DNA from: Candidatus Aalborgicola lynettensis | GTDB lineage: Bacteria; Pseudomonadota; Gammaproteobacteria; Burkholderiales; Burkholderiaceae_C | DNA length: 64,000 nucleotides | Assembly: GCA_016719405.1 (NCBI GenBank) | Contig: JADJZE010000002.1 | Coordinates: 1 to 64,000 of the forward strand | Direction: 5' to 3' | Shown here: in pieces, positions 36,378 to 45,631 of the stretch | How the letters are laid out: the number at the start of each line of letters is the position of its first letter | Position numbering within the stretch: the first letter of the stretch is position 1 | The notes under the pieces: generated by a model | Told to the model about the DNA's origin: nothing | What the model saw: the letters and a program-made list of their open reading frames with translations, nothing else | Database searches by the model: none | Made by a program: the position numbers and the translations under genes

Positions 36378-37867
36378 ATGACCCCCGCCACCAACCTGCT
36401 AAATTCCCTGCGCGCCATCGTGGGTACCGCCCATTTTCTCACCCACGACGACCCGGATGCCGACCTCAGCGCCTGGGAGCAGGACTGGCGCAAGCGTGAA
36501 CGCGGCCGCGCGCTGGCCGTGGTGCGCCCGGGCAGCACGGCCGAAGTAGCCGCCGTGGTGAAGGCCTGCGCTGCTGCAGACGTGTCCATCGTGCCGCAAG
36601 GCGGCAACACCGGCATGGTGGTGGGCTCCACGCCCGATGCCAGTGGCAAGCAAATCGTGCTGAGCCTGCGACGCATGCAGGCCGTGCGTGTGCTGGACGC
36701 GGCCAACCTGACGGTCACGGTAGAGGCGGGCTGCGTGCTGCAGGCGCTGCAAGAGGCGTGTGCGCAAAGCGGCCTGTTGTTTCCGCTGAGCATGGCGTCC
36801 GAGGGCAGTTGCACCATTGGCGGCAACCTGGGAACCAATGCGGGCGGCACGCAGGTGCTGCGCTACGGCAATACGCGCGAGCTGTGTCTGGGCCTGGAAG
36901 TGGTCACAGCGCAGGGCGAGGTGTGGGACGGCTTAAGCGGCCTGCGCAAAGACAACACCGGCTACGACCTGCGCCACCTGGTGATTGGCTCCGAAGGAAC
37001 GCTGGGCATCATCACCGCCGCCACCATGAAGCTGTATCCCATGCCCGTGGCCCAGCTCACCGCCTTTGCCGCCCTGCCCTCGCTGGAAGCAGCCGTGGCG
37101 CTGCTGGGCCTGGCGCACCAGCATTTGAGCGCGGGTTTGACCGGTTTTGAGGTGATGGGCCAGTTTGCGCTGGGCCTGGTGCGCAAGCACTTCCCCACAC
37201 AGCAGGTGCCATTTGCGGCGCGCGCGAGGCCGCCCCAAGCAAGCCCCCCGGGGCAGCGAACCCCTGCGAATCGCTGGGGGCGTGGGGCGGGCATTGTGTT
37301 GTTCTGGAAGCCTCCGACCACGAATCCGAAGCCCACGCCCGCGCCCAACTGGAGCGGCTGCTAGAGGCAGCGCTGGAACAGGGCTGCGTGACCAACGCGG
37401 TGGTAGCCGAGAGCCTGGCCCAGGCGCAGGCGTTGTGGCATATCCGCGAGAGCATTCCGCTGGCGCAGGCGCAAGAGGGGCTCAACATCAAACACGACAT
37501 CTCGATTGCCGTGTCGAAAATTCCCGAATTTGTGCGCCAGACGGACGCCCTGCTGGCCCAGCAATTCCCCGGCATGCGCCTGGTCAACTACGGCCACCTG
37601 GGCGACGGCAACCTGCACTACAACGTGCAAGCGCCCGAAGGCGCGGATGCCGAAGCCTTTTTGCGCGAGCAGGAAAAAGCCGTGAATGCGGTGGTGTACG
37701 ACATGGTGGCGCAGTTCCGCGGCTCCATCTCTGCCGAGCACGGCATTGGCAGCTTGAAGCGCGACAAGCTGGTGCAGTACAAATCGCCCGTGGCACTGGG
37801 CATGATGCGCGCCATCAAGCAGGCGCTGGACCCGCAGAACCTGCTGAACCCGGGCCGGGTGCTATAA
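36378..37867 (+). pseudogene. FAD-binding oxidase (GlcD/D-lactate dehydrogenase type), interrupted
   Basis: Codes for a flavoprotein of the FAD-linked oxidase family, which oxidises D-2-hydroxy acids. The first frame has the FAD-binding PQGGNTGMVVGSTPD and GGNLGTNAGG segments up to about residue 280. A palindromic 65-bp insertion at 37229-37293 shifts the frame, and this frame stops at 37364. The second frame holds the C-terminal domain: VVAESLAQAQALWHIRESIP, NYGHLGDGNLHYN and SAEHGIGSLKRDKL. Without the insertion the two halves would join into a normal protein of about 470 residues. As read it is inactive. Confidence 0.85.
37229..37293. repeat. Palindromic insertion that interrupts the FAD oxidase
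   Basis: It begins GCCGCCCCAAG and ends GTGGGGCGGGC, which are near-perfect inverted ends; inside lie CCCCCCGGGG and CCCCTGCGAATCGCTGGGGG. I recall similar GCCGCCCC...CGTGGGG elements in other Comamonadaceae genomes. About 65 bp long, it is not a multiple of three with the host codons. Confidence 0.7.
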
Positions 37868-37922
37868 CTTTGGTAGCTGCTTGCGCACACCAGACGTGCG
37901 GAAAAGGCAGTTTTGACACTGA
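37862..37922 (+). repeat. Dispersed stem-loop repeat overlapping the FAD oxidase stop
   Basis: CTATAACTTTGGTAGCTGC, TTGCGCACACCAGACGTGCG, GAAAAGGCAGTTTTGACACT. The TAA stop of the oxidase lies in its first bases. Confidence 0.88.
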
Positions 37923-38023
37923 ACTTCCCGCCACACAATGGGTGCCCCTTATTCGTGTTCGACGGGTTGCCGAAATCCCGAAAATCAAAAAAGGGGGCGC
38001 GTGATGACTTCGCTTGGCCGGGT

Positions 38024-38743
38024 CTACTCACCCAGATAGGCCGCCCGCACCCGCGGATCGGTCAACATCTCGGAAGCCACCCCCGACATGGTGACCACAC
38101 CCGACTCCATCACATAACCCCGGTTGGCAATGCCCAAGGCACGGCTGGCGTTTTGTTCCACCAGCAAAACGGTCACACCCTGGGCATACACGTCCTTCAC
38201 CACCTCGAAGATTTTGTCCACCATGATGGGCGACAGGCCCATGGAGGGTTCATCCAGCAGCAAAACTTTGGGGCGGCTCATCAACGCACGGCCCATGGCC
38301 AGCATTTGCTGTTCTCCGCCCGACATGGTGCCGGCCAACTGGTCTTTGCGCTCGCGCAGGCGCGGAAAAATGGTGAACATCTTTTCCATATCCGCTGCAA
38401 TACCGGCCTTGTCGTCGCGGATGTAGGCGCCCATCTGCAGGTTCTCAATAATGGTCATGCGCGCAAACACGCCACGCCCTTCGGGCACCATGGCCAGGCC
38501 CTGTTTGACCAAATCCCAGGGGCCCTGGCCCTTGATGCTCTTGCCCAGGTATTCGATGTCGCCCGCGTTGATGGGCAGCGTGCCGGTAATGGCTTTCATG
38601 GTGGTGGTTTTGCCAGCGCCGTTGGAGCCGATCAGCGACACCAGTTCGCCCTCACGCACTTCAAAATCGACGCCTTTGACGGCCTGGATGCCGCCGTAAG
38701 ACACCTTCAGCCCGGTCACTTTAAGCAAAGTCTGTTTTGTCAT
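38024..38743 (-). CDS. livF: Branched-chain amino acid ABC transporter ATPase LivF
   Basis: A 239-residue ATPase. Walker A GSNGAGKTTT (about residues 38-47), signature MSGGEQQMLAMGRAL, Walker B LLLDEPSMGLSP and H-loop region LLVEQNA are all intact. It starts 16 bp after livG ends and ends the livHMGF cluster. With LivG it powers import of leucine-type amino acids or related amides. No substrate-binding protein gene lies within this window. Confidence 0.93.
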   Translation of the reverse strand: MTKQTLLKVTGLKVSYGGIQAVKGVDFEVREGELVSLIGSNGAGKTTTMKAITGTLPINAGDIEYLGKSIKGQGPWDLVKQGLAMVPEGRGVFARMTIIENLQMGAYIRDDKAGIAADMEKMFTIFPRLRERKDQLAGTMSGGEQQMLAMGRALMSRPKVLLLDEPSMGLSPIMVDKIFEVVKDVYAQGVTVLLVEQNASRALGIANRGYVMESGVVTMSGVASEMLTDPRVRAAYLGE

Positions 38744-38759
38744 TGTTTTTCCTTGCTCC

Positions 38760-39530
38760 TCAATGCCCGCTGGTGCCCAGATAGGCTTCGATCACTTTTT
38801 CGTTTTTCTGCACTTGCGCGGGTGTGCCTTCGGCAATCTGCTTGCCGTAGTCCAGCACCGTGACGCGGTCACACAGGCCCATGACCAGTTTCACATCGTG
38901 CTCGATCAGCAAAATGGTGCGGTTGTCGTTGCGGATACGGTCAATCAGCTCACGCAGCATCACCTTTTCGGTGGCATTCATGCCGGCGGCGGGCTCGTCC
39001 AAGGCAATGAGCTGCGGGTCGGTGGCCAGTGCACGCGCAATTTCCAGGCGGCGCTGGTCGCCGTAGCTCAGGGTGCGGGCCTTGTAGGCGGCAAATTTGC
39101 CGATGCCAACATACTCCAGCAATTCCTGCGAACGCTGGGCAATCGCTGCCTCTTCGGCTTTGAAGCTGGCGGTGCGAAACACCGCCCCCAGCAAACCCGA
39201 ATGGGTGCGAATATGGCGCCCCACCATCACGTTTTCCAAGGCTGTCATCTCGGAAAACAGCCGGATGTTCTGGAAGGTGCGCGCAATGCCGGCTTTGGCC
39301 ACGGCATGCACGGCAGTGGGCTGGTAAGTTTTGCCCGCCAGCACAAATTTGCCGCTGTCGGGCGTGTACAGCCCGGTCAACACGTTGAAAAAAGTGGTCT
39401 TGCCAGCGCCGTTGGGGCCGATCAAGCCATAGACCTGGCCGCGCTGTATGGTGATACCCACATCGCTGAGCGCCTGCAGGCCACCAAATCGCTTGGAAAC
39501 GCCGGAAACCTGGAGTACGGTGTCTGTCAT
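38760..39530 (-). CDS. livG: Branched-chain amino acid ABC transporter ATPase LivG
   Basis: A 256-residue ATPase. Walker A is GPNGAGKTTF, followed by the LivG-specific IARTFQNIRLFSEMTALENV and the signature LSYGDQRRLEIARALA, Walker B LIALDEPAAGMN. The start MTDTVLQVSGVSKRFG lies 11 bp after the stop of livM. A much longer frame upstream in the track overlaps livM and is not coding. Partner of LivF. Confidence 0.93.
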   Translation of the reverse strand: MTDTVLQVSGVSKRFGGLQALSDVGITIQRGQVYGLIGPNGAGKTTFFNVLTGLYTPDSGKFVLAGKTYQPTAVHAVAKAGIARTFQNIRLFSEMTALENVMVGRHIRTHSGLLGAVFRTASFKAEEAAIAQRSQELLEYVGIGKFAAYKARTLSYGDQRRLEIARALATDPQLIALDEPAAGMNATEKVMLRELIDRIRNDNRTILLIEHDVKLVMGLCDRVTVLDYGKQIAEGTPAQVQKNEKVIEAYLGTSGH

Positions 39531-39541
39531 GTTGGCTCCAT

Positions 39542-40627
39542 TCAGTTCGCGGTGTTCTGGAGCGACTTGCCGTGCTCCGGCGTGGGCCACAGGCCCCGCG
39601 GACGCAACAGCATGATGCTGATCATGGCCAACGCAATCAGCAACTGGCGCAAGATGGAGGCATCCAGACGGCCACCCGTCATGTTCTGCAAGGGGCCGGC
39701 CACGTAGCGCAGCACTTCGGGTAAAGCGGACAACAGCACCGCACCCAAAATGACACCCGGCAAGTGCCCCACGCCGCCGAGCACCACCATGGCGACGATC
39801 ATGACCGACTCCATCAGGCTGAACGACTCGGGCGAAATAAAACCCTGAAACGCTGCAAACATGGCGCCGGACACACCACCAAACGTGGCCCCCATGCCAA
39901 ACGCCAGGAGTTTGAGGTTGCGGGTGTTGATGCCCATGGCTTTGGCCGCAATTTCGTCTTCGCGAATGGCCATCCAGGCCCGCCCCACTCGCGACAACTC
40001 CAGACGGTGGCAAATGACAATGCTGACCAGCACCAGTGCCAGAAACAGGTAGTAATACAGCGAGACGGACGCGATCTCGAACCCGCCCACGACCAGTTTC
40101 TTGCCCAAATCGACCCCGAACAACTGCAAGGAGTCAATCTGGCTCACACCTTTGGGGCCGTTGGTGATATTGACCGGGTGGTCCAGGTTGTTCAGGAACA
40201 CACGGATGATTTCACCAAAACCCAGCGTCACAATGGCCAGGTAGTCGCCGCGCAGGCGCAGCGTGGGCGCACCCAGCAAAATACCGAACAGCCCCGCCAG
40301 CCCCGCCGCCAGCGGCAACACCACCCACAAAGGGGTGTGCAGCCCCTGCGGGAACATGGCGGCAATCACCGGAAACGCATCGGTCAAATGCGGCGACGCC
40401 ATCAATCCGAACATGTAGGCGCCAATGGCGAAGAACGCCACGTAACCCAGGTCCAGCAGGCCCGCATAACCCACCACGATGTTGAGCCCCAGTGACAGCA
40501 GGATGTACAGCAAGGCCATATCGGCAATACGCACCCAGGCGTTGCCAAAGTTTTGCAGCACCAGCGGCAGCACCAGCAGTGCCAGGCCGGTGATGAAGAA
40601 GGTAGCGATTTTGGTGTTCTGTTTCAT
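39542..40627 (-). CDS. livM: Branched-chain amino acid ABC transporter permease LivM
   Basis: A 361-residue permease with about nine membrane helices and the LivM hallmarks GLNIVVGYAGLLDLGYVAFF, APTLRLRGDYLAIVTLGFGE and the cytoplasmic coupling helix RAWMAIREDEIAAKAMGIN. It lies 13 bp after livH. The start MKQNTKIATFFITG is preferred; the upstream in-frame ATG at 40666 runs into livH. Confidence 0.93.
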   Translation of the reverse strand: MKQNTKIATFFITGLALLVLPLVLQNFGNAWVRIADMALLYILLSLGLNIVVGYAGLLDLGYVAFFAIGAYMFGLMASPHLTDAFPVIAAMFPQGLHTPLWVVLPLAAGLAGLFGILLGAPTLRLRGDYLAIVTLGFGEIIRVFLNNLDHPVNITNGPKGVSQIDSLQLFGVDLGKKLVVGGFEIASVSLYYYLFLALVLVSIVICHRLELSRVGRAWMAIREDEIAAKAMGINTRNLKLLAFGMGATFGGVSGAMFAAFQGFISPESFSLMESVMIVAMVVLGGVGHLPGVILGAVLLSALPEVLRYVAGPLQNMTGGRLDASILRQLLIALAMISIMLLRPRGLWPTPEHGKSLQNTAN

Positions 40628-40640
40628 ATGCAGATGCTCC

Positions 40641-41570
40641 TCACGCCCGGTCTGCCACCCGCTCACCCAGCAAGCCGGAGGGCCGCAGGGTCAACACGAT
40701 GATCAGAACAATGAAGGCAAAAATATCGGAGTAATGGCTGCCCAGCACCCCCCCCGTGAGGGCGCCGATGTAGCCCGCCCCAATCGACTCGATCAGCCCC
40801 AGCAAAATAGCCCCCACGACGGCACCGCCCAGGTTGCCAATGCCGCCAAACACAGCGGCCGTAAAAGCCTTGAGCCCGGGCAGAAAGCCCATGGCATGCT
40901 GGGCCGTGCCGTAATTGGAGGCGTACATCACACCGGCAATGGCGGCCAGTACGGCACCAATCACAAACGTGGCCGAAATCACCACATCGGGCTTCACGCC
41001 CATGAGTGCGGCCACACGGGGGTTCTCCGCCGTGGCCCGCATGGCGCGCCCCAGCTTGGTGAAGTTGACCAACCACATCAGCACCGCCAGCGACAGGGCA
41101 GTAAAGCCCAAAATCATGACCTGCGTGGGGGTAATGACCGCGCCCGCAATGTCAATCGGCGTGTTGGGCAACAAGGTGGGGTAGGACTTGTAGTTGGGCT
41201 TCCAGATAATCATGGCCAGCGTTTGCAGCAGGATGGACATGCCAATGGCCGTAATCAGTGGGGCCAGCTTGGGGCTGTTGCGCAGGGGCCGGTAGGCCAC
41301 CTTCTCGATGGTGAAGTTGAGCGCCGCCGCCACCACACAGGCGATGACCAGGGCAATGAGGAGAATGATGAAGCCCGGTGCGCCCGGCATGGCCTCTTGC
41401 ATCATGCCGATGATGGTCCAACTGGTCAGCGCCCCCACCATCATCACCTCGCCGTGGGCAAAATTGATGAGGTTAATGATGCCGTACACCATGGTGTAAC
41501 CCAGGGCGATCAGGGCGTACATGCTGCCCAGCACCAGCCCGTTAATGACCTGCTGCAACAAAATATCCAT
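40641..41570 (-). CDS. livH: Branched-chain amino acid ABC transporter permease LivH
   Basis: A 309-residue permease, the first gene of the cluster. Hallmarks are the start QQVINGLVLGSMYALIALGY, INFAHGEVMMVGA and the coupling helix GRAMRATAENPRVAALMGVK. GGAGAAATCTT precedes the ATG. Upstream, 224 bp before rarA show no livK-like gene, so the binding protein must be elsewhere or belongs to a different operon. Confidence 0.93.
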   Translation of the reverse strand: MDILLQQVINGLVLGSMYALIALGYTMVYGIINLINFAHGEVMMVGALTSWTIIGMMQEAMPGAPGFIILLIALVIACVVAAALNFTIEKVAYRPLRNSPKLAPLITAIGMSILLQTLAMIIWKPNYKSYPTLLPNTPIDIAGAVITPTQVMILGFTALSLAVLMWLVNFTKLGRAMRATAENPRVAALMGVKPDVVISATFVIGAVLAAIAGVMYASNYGTAQHAMGFLPGLKAFTAAVFGGIGNLGGAVVGAILLGLIESIGAGYIGALTGGVLGSHYSDIFAFIVLIIVLTLRPSGLLGERVADRA

Positions 41571-41794
41571 AAGATTTCTCCGTTCTTCTTGTAGTGAACC
41601 GGGATGACATTCGGCGCGGGTGGCGCCACATCACCATGAAGGAAACACCGCCATGCCAAAAGCGTGGTGCGCGGACTGGGGTGTGCAAGCCACGATTCTA
41701 GCGAAGCGCCCCCCGCCCCGGCCGGTGTCGGTCGCGGGTTTACCCTCGCAACACGATCCGCACAGACGTGCTTGGAATGACGCTACAAGGCCCC

Positions 41795-43096
41795 TCAGCC
41801 TGCTTTTTTGTTGCGCGCCTTCAAGTCGCGCAGCTTCTCGGCAATGCGGATTTCCAGCCCCCGCTCCACCGGGCGGTAGAACGCCGTATCGGGCATGCCA
41901 TCGGGCAAATACCGCTCACCGGCGGCAAAACCGTCGGCTTCGTCATGGGCATAGCGGTAGTTCTTGCCGTAGTCCAGTTGCTTCATCAAACGCGTGGGGG
42001 CATTGCGCAAATGCAGGGGTACCGGGCGGGTACCGTCCTTCTTTACAAAGGCGCGCGCCTCGTTGAAGGCTTTGTAAACCGCGTTGGATTTGGGTGCCAC
42101 CGCCAGGTACACCACACATTCGGCCAGCGCCAATTCGCCCTCGGGGCTGCCCAGGCGCTCGTACACCTCGGCGCAATCGAGCGCCAGGCGCAGGGCGCGC
42201 GGGTCGGCCAGGCCAATGTCTTCGGTGGCCATGCGAACCAAACGCCGCGCCATGTAACGTGGATCGGCGCCGCCGTCGAGCATGCGCACCAGCCAGTACA
42301 GGGCGGCGTCGGGGTCGGAGCCCCGCACCGACTTGTGCAGGGCGCTGATGGAGTCAAAAAACTGGTCGCCGCCCTTGTCGTAGCGGCGCATGCGTTCGCC
42401 CAGCAGTTCGACCAGCCACGCATCCGTCACCTCAGGCACCTGCTCCTGCTGCGCCGCCACCCGCACTGTCTCCAGGGTATTTAACAAGCGCCGCGCGTCG
42501 CCGTCGGCATACGCGACCAGGCGGTCAATTGCTATGGATTCGATAGCTGGCTGCGCTTGCCTGGCAAGCGCAAGTGCCACTATTTGCTTTAAATCAGTAT
42601 CGGTCAACGGCTGCAACACATACACCGCCGCACGCGACAGCAACGCCGAATTGACCTCGAACGACGGGTTTTCGGTGGTGGCGCCAATAAAGGTGAACAG
42701 GCCGCTTTCCACATGCGACAAAAACGCGTCCTGCTGGCTTTTGTTGAAGCGGTGCACCTCGTCCACAAACAAAATCGTGCGCCGCCCTTGGCCCTGCGCC
42801 ACCTGGGCCTGCTCCACCGCATCCCGAATGTCCTTGACCCCACCGAGCACGGCCGAGATGGCAATAAACTGGGCGTCAAACGCATCCGCCATCAGCCGGG
42901 CGATGGTGGTTTTACCCACGCCGGGCGGCCCCCACAGAATGCAGCTGTGCGGCTGGCCCGACTCAAACGCCACCCGCAGCGCCTTTCCCTCGCCCAGCAG
43001 GTGCTGCTGGCCAATCACCTCACGCAAATGCTTCGGGCGCAGGCTTTCGGCCAGGGGTGGGTGGGAGGAAACCGATGAGGGTGAAGACGAAGCCAC
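41795..43096 (-). CDS. rarA: Replication-associated recombination protein A (RarA/MgsA)
   Basis: A clamp-loader-like AAA ATPase that acts at stalled replication forks. Motifs: LAESLRPKHLREVIGQQHLL, Walker A GPPGVGKTT, Walker B LFVDEVHRFNKSQQDAFL, sensor 1 GATTENPSFEVN, then SDPDAALYWLVRMLDGGADP and HLRNAPTRLMKQLDYG. I place the start at a GTG (VASSSPSSVSSHPPLAES); an in-frame ATG at 43213 would add 39 residues of unlikely sequence. Residues about 169-189 (IVALALARQAQPAIESIAID) are encoded by a copy of the stem-loop repeat, right after the sensor 1 region in the lid domain. Confidence 0.92.
   Translation of the reverse strand: MASSSPSSVSSHPPLAESLRPKHLREVIGQQHLLGEGKALRVAFESGQPHSCILWGPPGVGKTTIARLMADAFDAQFIAISAVLGGVKDIRDAVEQAQVAQGQGRRTILFVDEVHRFNKSQQDAFLSHVESGLFTFIGATTENPSFEVNSALLSRAAVYVLQPLTDTDLKQIVALALARQAQPAIESIAIDRLVAYADGDARRLLNTLETVRVAAQQEQVPEVTDAWLVELLGERMRRYDKGGDQFFDSISALHKSVRGSDPDAALYWLVRMLDGGADPRYMARRLVRMATEDIGLADPRALRLALDCAEVYERLGSPEGELALAECVVYLAVAPKSNAVYKAFNEARAFVKKDGTRPVPLHLRNAPTRLMKQLDYGKNYRYAHDEADGFAAGERYLPDGMPDTAFYRPVERGLEIRIAEKLRDLKARNKKAG
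42531..42593 (+). repeat. Dispersed stem-loop repeat, in frame inside rarA
   Basis: GCTATGGATTCGATAGCTGG, CTGCGCTTGCCTGGCAAGCG, CAAGTGCCACTATTTGC. The arms differ in sequence (TGCGCTTGCC / GGCAAGCGCA) but remain complementary, so the fold, not the exact sequence, has been kept. Confidence 0.82.
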
Positions 43097-43275
43097 GGTG
43101 CGCAAAAAAGGGGACGCGTTAGAGGGATGTGCAGTGTACGCGGCGTGCACCCACGGCGCCCAACTGTCCACCCACAGGCCCCAAGTCTTGATGTAAAGCA
43201 AGGCCACCCCCATCCACTGTGGCTAAAGTTGCAGACGAGTGCACCCCTTAAACCCCAAACTACTGGAGATTGACT

Positions 43276-45396
43276 ATGCCTACCCCTTTGATGATGGATT
43301 CCATTGACGCCGCGGTTGACCATGTGCTGGACAGCATTCCCGGCGCCATCGTGCTCGGCATTCCGCTGGGCGTGGGCAAGCCCAACCCGTTTGTCAACGC
43401 CCTGTACCGCCGCATCAAAGGCAATCCGGCGCGGCGCCTGAAAATCATCACCGCCTTGTCGCTGGAAATACCGGCTGGCAAGTCCGATCTGGAACGGGCT
43501 TTCCTGGGCCCGCTGGTAGAGCGCGTGTTTGGCGACTACCCCGACCTGGAATACGTCAAGGCCCTGCGCGGCGAAGGCCTGCCACCGAATATCGAGGTGT
43601 GCGAGGTGTTCATGAAAACCGGCGACTACCTGGGCAACGAGGTAGCGCAGCAAAACTACACCTCCACCAACTACACCCACATCGCGCGCGACATGGAGTT
43701 GCAAGGCATGAACGTGATGGCCCAGGCCGTCGCGGCCCGCGAAGACACCAACGGCCTGCAGCTGAGCCTGTCGAGCAACCCCGATGTGGTGATGGAGGTA
43801 ATGGAAAAATTCCGTGCCAACAAGCACAAAATCATCGCCATCGCGGTCATCAACAAGCAAATGCCCTTTATGCCCAACACGGCGCAAGTGGAACCCGGCT
43901 TTTTTGACATGGTGGTCACCGACCCCGCTGGCACCCACACCGTGTTTGCCCCGCCCAACAACAAGGTGAGCACGGCCGACTACGCCATTGGCCTGCACGC
44001 TTCGAGCTTTGTGGCTGATGGCGGCACCCTGCAAATTGGCATTGGCTCGCTGGGCGATGCCATTGGCCAGGCCCTGATCGTGCGTGACCGCCACAGCGAC
44101 GAGTACCAGCGTATTCTGGAAACCCTGTGCCCCGATGGGCTGGCCGGGCGAGAAATCGGCCGCTTTGAGAAGGGCCTGTACGGCTGCTCCGAGATGTTTG
44201 TCAACGGTTTTCTCAAACTGATTGAGGCCGGCATCATTCGCCGCGAGGTGTTCAACGACACGGTGTTGCAGCAGTTGCTCAACAAAGGCGCCATTGCGGA
44301 TGAGACGGTTACCCCGCAAACCCTGCGCGCCCTGCTCGACGCCGGTCGTGTGCGTTCGCCCCTGGCTCAGGAAGACCTGGACTTCCTGCAGCGCTTTGGC
44401 GTGCTGCGCGCCGAGGTCACGCTGGACAACGACAAACTGATCCTGGGCGACAAACGCTGCAGCAACAACCTGCTGCAAGACGACGCCTTTGACTGCGTGT
44501 GCAAAACCATGCTGGGCTCGCGCCTGCTGGGCGGCATCAGCATGACGGGCGGCTTTTTCCTGGGCCCACGCGACTTCTACGAGCGCCTGCGCAGCATGCC
44601 CGCGCAAGAGCTGGCCAAGATTGACATGACGCGCATCGACTTCATCAACCAGCTCTACGGCCAGGAAGACCTCAAGCGCGCCCAGCGCCGCAACGCGCGC
44701 TTCATGAACACCACCATGGTGGTTACCCTGCTGGGGGCTGCAGCCAGCGATGCGCTGGAATCCGGCCAGGTGGTCAGCGGTGTGGGCGGCCAGTACAACT
44801 TTGTGGCCATGGCCCATGCCCTGCCCGATGCGCGCCTGATCATGATGCTGCGCGCCACCCACGACAACAAGGCGGGCCTCAAGAGCAGCATCGTCTGGAA
44901 CTACGGCCATGTGACCATCCCACGCCACCTGCGCGACATCATCATCACCGAATACGGCGTGGCCGACCTGCGCGGCCAGCCCGACGCCGAAGTGATCAAA
45001 CGCCTGATTAACGTGGCCGATTCACGCTTCCAGGACGAACTGGTCAAACAGGCCAAGGCCCACGGCAAGCTCGAAGCCAGCTACCAGGTACCCGAGCGCT
45101 ACCGCAACAACCTGCCCGGCGTATTGGCCGAAAAACTGCACCCCTGGGCCGAGGCCGGGCTGTTGCCCGACTTCCCGTTTGGCACCGACTTCACCGACGA
45201 CGAATTGCACATCGTGCGCGCCCTGAAAAAGCTCAAACACGCCAGCAACCATCCCGCCGAGCTGATCTCGCTGGCGTTCAAGAGTTTCTGGGGTGGCAAG
45301 GAAATGCCCAAGGCCTACCAGGAGCGTTTGGGCCTGGCCGACGCGCACAGCTTCAAGGACTCGGTGGTGCGGCAGTTGCTGGCGGGTAATTTGTAG
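43276..45396 (+). CDS. Acetyl-CoA hydrolase/transferase family protein
   Basis: A 706-residue member of the acetyl-CoA hydrolase/CoA-transferase family, longer than the 500-residue bacterial CoA-transferases; the long form is known in proteobacteria. Visible family motifs include GIPLGVGKPNPFVNALY, LQIGIGSLGDAIGQAL and, in the C-terminal domain, SGVGGQYNFVAMAHALPDAR with IITEYGVADLRGQPDAEVIK. GGAG sits seven bases before the ATG at 43276. It would transfer or remove CoA from short acyl-CoA. It is divergent from rarA and appears intact. Confidence 0.88.
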   Translation: MPTPLMMDSIDAAVDHVLDSIPGAIVLGIPLGVGKPNPFVNALYRRIKGNPARRLKIITALSLEIPAGKSDLERAFLGPLVERVFGDYPDLEYVKALRGEGLPPNIEVCEVFMKTGDYLGNEVAQQNYTSTNYTHIARDMELQGMNVMAQAVAAREDTNGLQLSLSSNPDVVMEVMEKFRANKHKIIAIAVINKQMPFMPNTAQVEPGFFDMVVTDPAGTHTVFAPPNNKVSTADYAIGLHASSFVADGGTLQIGIGSLGDAIGQALIVRDRHSDEYQRILETLCPDGLAGREIGRFEKGLYGCSEMFVNGFLKLIEAGIIRREVFNDTVLQQLLNKGAIADETVTPQTLRALLDAGRVRSPLAQEDLDFLQRFGVLRAEVTLDNDKLILGDKRCSNNLLQDDAFDCVCKTMLGSRLLGGISMTGGFFLGPRDFYERLRSMPAQELAKIDMTRIDFINQLYGQEDLKRAQRRNARFMNTTMVVTLLGAAASDALESGQVVSGVGGQYNFVAMAHALPDARLIMMLRATHDNKAGLKSSIVWNYGHVTIPRHLRDIIITEYGVADLRGQPDAEVIKRLINVADSRFQDELVKQAKAHGKLEASYQVPERYRNNLPGVLAEKLHPWAEAGLLPDFPFGTDFTDDELHIVRALKKLKHASNHPAELISLAFKSFWGGKEMPKAYQERLGLADAHSFKDSVVRQLLAGNL

Positions 45397-45631
45397 ACCG
45401 ACCCGTGTGAAGTGGCCCGCACGGTGCGGACCACCAGGGTTGCGCGTAGCGGCCGGCGCCGGGCATGGTGCGGTGCGATAGAGGGTTGACCTGCGCGCCA
45501 CCACAGCACCTTGCGACCGGCGGTGCGCATCGGTGGAAAAGGGCGGCAGATTTACCTGCGCTTAACCTGAAACAAACCGCCAGCTTACCTGGGCCACCGA
45601 CAATGGATTCAACCTATCGGAGTGTGTTTCC

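Noticed and set aside
38760..40013. Long livG frame starting inside livM
   Set aside because: The N-terminal 160 residues are livM DNA in another frame; the LivG start at 39530 is canonical.
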